A stretch of 64,000 bases of DNA from Streptomyces litmocidini (GTDB lineage Bacteria > Actinomycetota > Actinomycetes > Streptomycetales > Streptomycetaceae), in assembly GCF_014649755.1 (NCBI RefSeq), contig NZ_BMTQ01000008.1, forward strand, positions 186,001-250,000, read 5' to 3'. Positions 61,160-64,000 of the stretch are shown here, one piece after another. The notes beneath the pieces were generated by a model that ran no database searches, was not told the origin of the DNA, and saw nothing but the letters and a program-made list of their open reading frames with translations. The position numbers and the translations under genes were made by a program. The number at the start of each line of letters is the position of its first letter. The stretch's first letter is position 1.

Positions 61160-61690
61160 GGGCGCCGGGGTTCCGCGCCGTCGTCCCGGCGGCTTCGGTG
61201 GCGGCCCGCGAGGCGAGCAGGCGGAGTCCCTCTTCGGAGGGGGAGCCGGGCTCGGCGGTGTGGACGGTCCTGTGGAGTCCGGGCTCGGCGGCCAGGTCCA
61301 GGGCCTCGAAGGCGAGCGTGAGCTCGCCGACCGTGGGGTGGTGGAAGCGCTTGGTGCCGGTGCCGTGGCGGCGGACGTCGTGGGCTCCCCAGCGGGCGCG
61401 GAAGCCCTCGCTGCGGGTGGACAGCTCCCCGATCGGATCGTGCAGGCCCTTGTCGTGAGGATCCCGGCCGGCCTCGCGGCGCAGGATGGCCACGGCCATG
61501 GCAGCGAGCCGTTCCCCGTCGGGGGAGAAGCGGCGGGAGGCGGGGTCGAGGAACTGGAAGCGGGCCAGGTCGGCCTGGTCGTCGGGGTCGGCGAACGGGT
61601 CGGTGGAGAAGGCGCGGGCCGGCGGGTCGGCGGCCAGGACGTCCGTCCGGCCGTTGCTCACGACCGCCGGGACGGCGTCGCGGGCACGGC
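61160..61690 (-). pseudogene. MmyB-like regulator, C-terminal ligand-binding half only
   Basis: Minus frame from about 61690: AVVSNGRTDVLAADPPARAF, RFQFLDPASRRFSPDGERLA, ILRREAGRDPHDKGLHDPIGELSTRSEGFRARWGAHDVRRHGTGTKRFHHPTVGELTLAFEAL and VHTAEPGSPSEEGLRLLASRAATEAAGT. This is the MmyB ligand-binding domain that normally follows an Xre HTH of about 80 residues; here the HTH is missing. The normal stop near 61175 is also lost and the frame runs on to 60786 through non-homologous sequence. 60730-61160 holds no other gene. Confidence 0.85.
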
Positions 61691-61913
61691 GTCGTCCCTG
61701 CTGGGGCTCGCCCGGTTCGCCTTCGGCGGCCTCGCCGCGTCCCTCGTCGGCCTCGGCGGCGCGGGCACCGCCGTCCTCCTCGGCGTGGTCGCGGTCGCCG
61801 CCCCCGGCCTCGCGGCCGCCGTCCACGCCGTGACGATCCGCCGCCGCGCCCCGGGCCCCGGGCGCGAGACCGCCCGGGGCCGGCCGCGCGACCGGGTGAC
61901 CGCACACCTCTGA
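61672..61913 (+). pseudogene. MFS transporter, C-terminal fragment (Bcr/CflA-type)
   Basis: The plus frame reads GVAGTASSLLGLARFAFGGLAASLVGLGGAGTAVLLGVVAVAAPGLAAAVHAVTIRR and ends at 61913. This is the last two membrane helices of a 12-helix drug exporter, including the conserved GTASSLLG turn. The other ten helices are absent. It begins within about 20 bp of where the MmyB fragment begins on the other strand, marking a rearrangement joint. 61914-62191 has no further gene. Confidence 0.75.
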
Positions 61914-62191
61914 CCGGCCGGTTCCTCGCGGGGCGGGTACGCAGGAGGCGAACACCGGCCTGTCCGGCACCGCCGACGTCCGCGGCGGCCCGCAGACCCC
62001 CGGCACGGCGTACGCCTGGTGAGCGCGCACCGCGACCCCCGGTCCCCGGCGGAGGCGGGGCCCGGCGGCCCGCGGTCGCCCGGAACGGCGCCACGGTGCC
62101 CCGGCGCCGCGCCGTGGCCCCCGCCCCGTTTGCCGACGCCTCCGGCGGGTCACCTGTGACGACGTCGGGGGTACGCGCGAGGGAGTACGCG

Positions 62192-63352
62192 ATGGCCGGA
62201 GCCGGACCGAACGAGTACCGCGTCGACGCGGTCGACGTGCACGCCTTCGAGGTGCCCACCGACGGCCCCGGCGGCAGGGAGCAGGACGGCACCCTGGAAT
62301 GGGACTCCACGACGATGGTCCTGGTCCGGGTGCACGCCGGTGACAGGACCGGCCTCGGCTACACCTACGGAGACGTGTCGGTCGCCTCCTTCGTCACCTC
62401 GCAGCTCGCGCCGCTCCTCGAGGGGCGGGGAGTCCTGGCGCCGCCGGCCCTGTGGCACCGCATGGGGGCGCACATCCGCAACGCCGGCCGGCCCGGTGTC
62501 GGCGCCATGGCGCGCTCGGCGGTCGACGTGGCGCTGTGGGACCTCAAGGCCCGGCTGCTCGGCCTGCCGCTGGTGCACCTGCTGCCCGCCCATCACGACC
62601 GGGTCCCGGTGTACGGCAGCGGCGGCTTCACGAACTACCCGCTCGACCGGCTCGCCGAGCAGCTCGCCGGATGGGTGGACCGGGGCATCCCGCGGCTCAA
62701 GCTGAAGACCTCGCGCGAGCCCGAACGCGATCCTCGGCGCCTGACGGCCGTGCGCGAGGCGATCGGCGACGGGGTGGAGCTCTTCACCGACGCCAACGGC
62801 GCGCTCTCCCGCAAGGAGGCCCTGTACTGGGCACGCAGGTTCCACGAGGAGTGGGACGTGCGCTGGTTCGAGGAGCCCGTCAGCTCGGCCGACCTCGAAG
62901 GGCTGCGTCTGCTGCGCGACCGGGGCCCGGAACGGCTGGAGATCGCCGCCGGCGAGTACGCCTTCACCTCGCAGGACTTCGTCAACCTCGTGGAGCCCCC
63001 CGCCGTGGACTGTCTGCAGGCCGACGTGACCCGCTGCGGCGGCATCACCGGCCTCCTGGAGATCGCCGGTCTGGCGGCGGCCCGGCACCTCGACCTGTCC
63101 GCCCACTGCGCCCCGGCGGTCTCCGCCCACGCGTTCTGCGCCGTGCGCCGGCTGCGGCACCTGGAGTACTTCCACGACCACACGCGGGTCGAAGAACTGC
63201 TGTTCGACGGCACCCCGTCGCCCGTCGGCGGTGTTCTGCGGCCCGACCCCGCCCGCCCCGGCCTGGGCCTGGACGTCAAGTGGGCCGACGCCGAGCGCTT
63301 CCGCGTGTACGGGGCGCGCCCCGTCGGCCAGGACGCGCGCGGGGAGAAGTGA
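62192..63352 (+). CDS. Enolase-superfamily enzyme (mandelate racemase/muconate lactonising type)
   Basis: 386 residues. The N-terminal capping domain (about 1-130, with GYTYGDVSVASFV) precedes the barrel: RLKLKTSREPERD (KxK general base), LFTDANGALS, RWFEEPVSSADLEGL and IAAGEYAF (metal ligands Asp, Glu, Glu), then DLSAHCAPAVSAHAF with His. It abstracts a proton next to a carboxylate, giving racemisation, dehydration or cycloisomerisation. Specificity is not visible. The ATG at 62192 follows GAGGGA by seven bases, preferred over a GTG at 62156. Confidence 0.88.
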   Translation: MAGAGPNEYRVDAVDVHAFEVPTDGPGGREQDGTLEWDSTTMVLVRVHAGDRTGLGYTYGDVSVASFVTSQLAPLLEGRGVLAPPALWHRMGAHIRNAGRPGVGAMARSAVDVALWDLKARLLGLPLVHLLPAHHDRVPVYGSGGFTNYPLDRLAEQLAGWVDRGIPRLKLKTSREPERDPRRLTAVREAIGDGVELFTDANGALSRKEALYWARRFHEEWDVRWFEEPVSSADLEGLRLLRDRGPERLEIAAGEYAFTSQDFVNLVEPPAVDCLQADVTRCGGITGLLEIAGLAAARHLDLSAHCAPAVSAHAFCAVRRLRHLEYFHDHTRVEELLFDGTPSPVGGVLRPDPARPGLGLDVKWADAERFRVYGARPVGQDARGEK

Positions 63353-63612
63353 AACGCGCTGAGGAGCGGCACCTCGGCCGCCCGGGGCCGGAGGCACCCG
63401 CCGGCCGGCCCGGTGACCGCGGCGAGGACCGGCGCGTCGGTCACCCGCGCGGCCCCGCCCTCGGGGCGTCGCCGACGGCGGGAGGCCAGGATGGAACGGT
63501 GCCGGGACCCCGTCGGTCGCTCGGCGGGCCGGTGCGGGCCGGCTCCACCGGACCACGCGCGCCGGAACCCCGCGTGCCCGGTGCCCCACCCGACGGAACA
63601 GAGGGAGTGCGC

Positions 63613-64000
63613 ATGGCCGAGACGCAGACGGGCGGCGGCATCACGCCGCCCGTCCCCAGCCGCGACGGCGTCCAGCGCTCCGGGCACACGGCGCCGCGGT
63701 CCGCGGGCCTTCCCGACCTGCGGCGCGTGGGCGCGCACCCGGACCACTGGTACCCGGTCGCGCTGTCGAGGAAGGTGCGCCGGGGGCGGGCGTACGCGAC
63801 CGCGTTCGCCGGCGAGCGCATCGCGCTCTACCGCGGTGAGAGCGGCGCCGTACACGCCCTGGAGGACCGGTGCGCGCACCGGCAGGTCCCCCTGAGCATG
63901 GGCGTGGTGGAGGGCGAGACGCTCCGCTGCTGCTACCACGCCTGGGCCTACCGCGGTGACGGCCGCATCTCCCAGATCCCCTATCTCTCCAAGGGGGACG
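63613..64000 (+). CDS. Rieske [2Fe-2S] oxygenase, N-terminal part (runs off right edge)
   Basis: 129 residues visible. RRVGAHPDHWYPVALSRKVR leads to the Rieske cluster CAHRQVPLSMGVVEGETLRCCYHAWAY, with Cys-x-His and Cys-x2-His as in ring-hydroxylating oxygenase alpha subunits. The catalytic iron domain lies beyond the window. GAGGGAGTGCGC before the ATG closely resembles the ribosome site of the enolase-family gene (GAGGGAGTACGCG). 260 bp of gene-free DNA separates the two. Confidence 0.88.
   Translation, partial: MAETQTGGGITPPVPSRDGVQRSGHTAPRSAGLPDLRRVGAHPDHWYPVALSRKVRRGRAYATAFAGERIALYRGESGAVHALEDRCAHRQVPLSMGVVEGETLRCCYHAWAYRGDGRISQIPYLSKGD

Noticed and set aside
60786..61160. Extension of the MmyB frame as a genuine C-terminal domain
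   Set aside because: The family ends near RLLASRAATEAAG. The extra sequence is Pro/Arg/Gly shadow coding after a lost stop.

Overview
The window is about 73% GC with dense, mostly actinobacterial gene families: DUF6243, DUF5914, DUF6328, DUF6458, MmyB-type regulator remains, class III LanKC and streptomycete-style carotenoid genes. Many start codons are GTG, and 4-base stop/start overlaps are common. This points to Streptomyces or a close relative. The mixture of stress genes, transposon scars, duplicated recombination genes and secondary-metabolite loci suggests an accessory region such as a chromosome arm or large replicon. That placement is inferred.

Layout. 1-5.9 kb: cell-envelope genes (PAP2 phosphatase cut by the left edge, YihY/BrkB, PLD-type synthase), then a GNAT acetyltransferase flanked by decayed IS481 and IS5 pieces. 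6.2-9.4 kb: acyl-CoA oxidase and an RpiR regulator. 9.9-20.5 kb: an isorenieratene-type carotenoid locus with crtY and crtU rightward, and crtE-crtI-crtB-DUF5914 leftward as one overlapping operon, plus a methyltransferase. 21.5-28.3 kb: small stress and membrane proteins (GlsB, VanZ, DUF4230, DUF6328, SRPBCC, PRC-barrel, DUF6458, Ser/Thr kinase). 28.7-36.7 kb: an Old-Yellow-Enzyme-like reductase, a PaoABC-type molybdenum aldehyde oxidoreductase with an IS5-family element inserted exactly at its stop codon, and a TetR regulator whose upstream site closely matches one before the reductase.

37-43.8 kb: a leftward operon of extra copies of DNA recombination genes: Sak4-like ATPase, unknown protein, helicase-loader-like protein, SSB, RecA and RuvB. 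It sits behind an AT-rich leader that carries a palindrome resembling an actinobacterial SOS box. A RecB-family nuclease lies just upstream. 44.2-52.2 kb: a second PRC-barrel protein, then a complete choline-to-betaine synthesis and betaine uptake operon (betB, choline oxidase, ProV, fused double ProW, ProX) with an 18-bp near-palindromic operator candidate.

52.5-55.4 kb: a minimal class III lanthipeptide locus, LanKC plus a 37-residue precursor whose only Cys precedes all core Ser residues. 55.8-56.3 kb: an EF-hand protein. 56.5-60.7 kb: a leftward operon of MfnB (furan phosphate synthase), aldehyde dehydrogenase, zinc alcohol dehydrogenase and methyltransferase, which looks like a route to a furan metabolite outside methanofuran synthesis. 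61.2-61.9 kb: a rearrangement scar where two genes lost their 5' halves. 62.2-64 kb: an enolase-superfamily enzyme and a Rieske oxygenase running off the right edge.

The strongest candidates for undescribed biology are the accessory Sak4-SSB-RecA-RuvB operon, the MfnB operon, the odd lanthipeptide precursor and the TetR/reductase operator pair.
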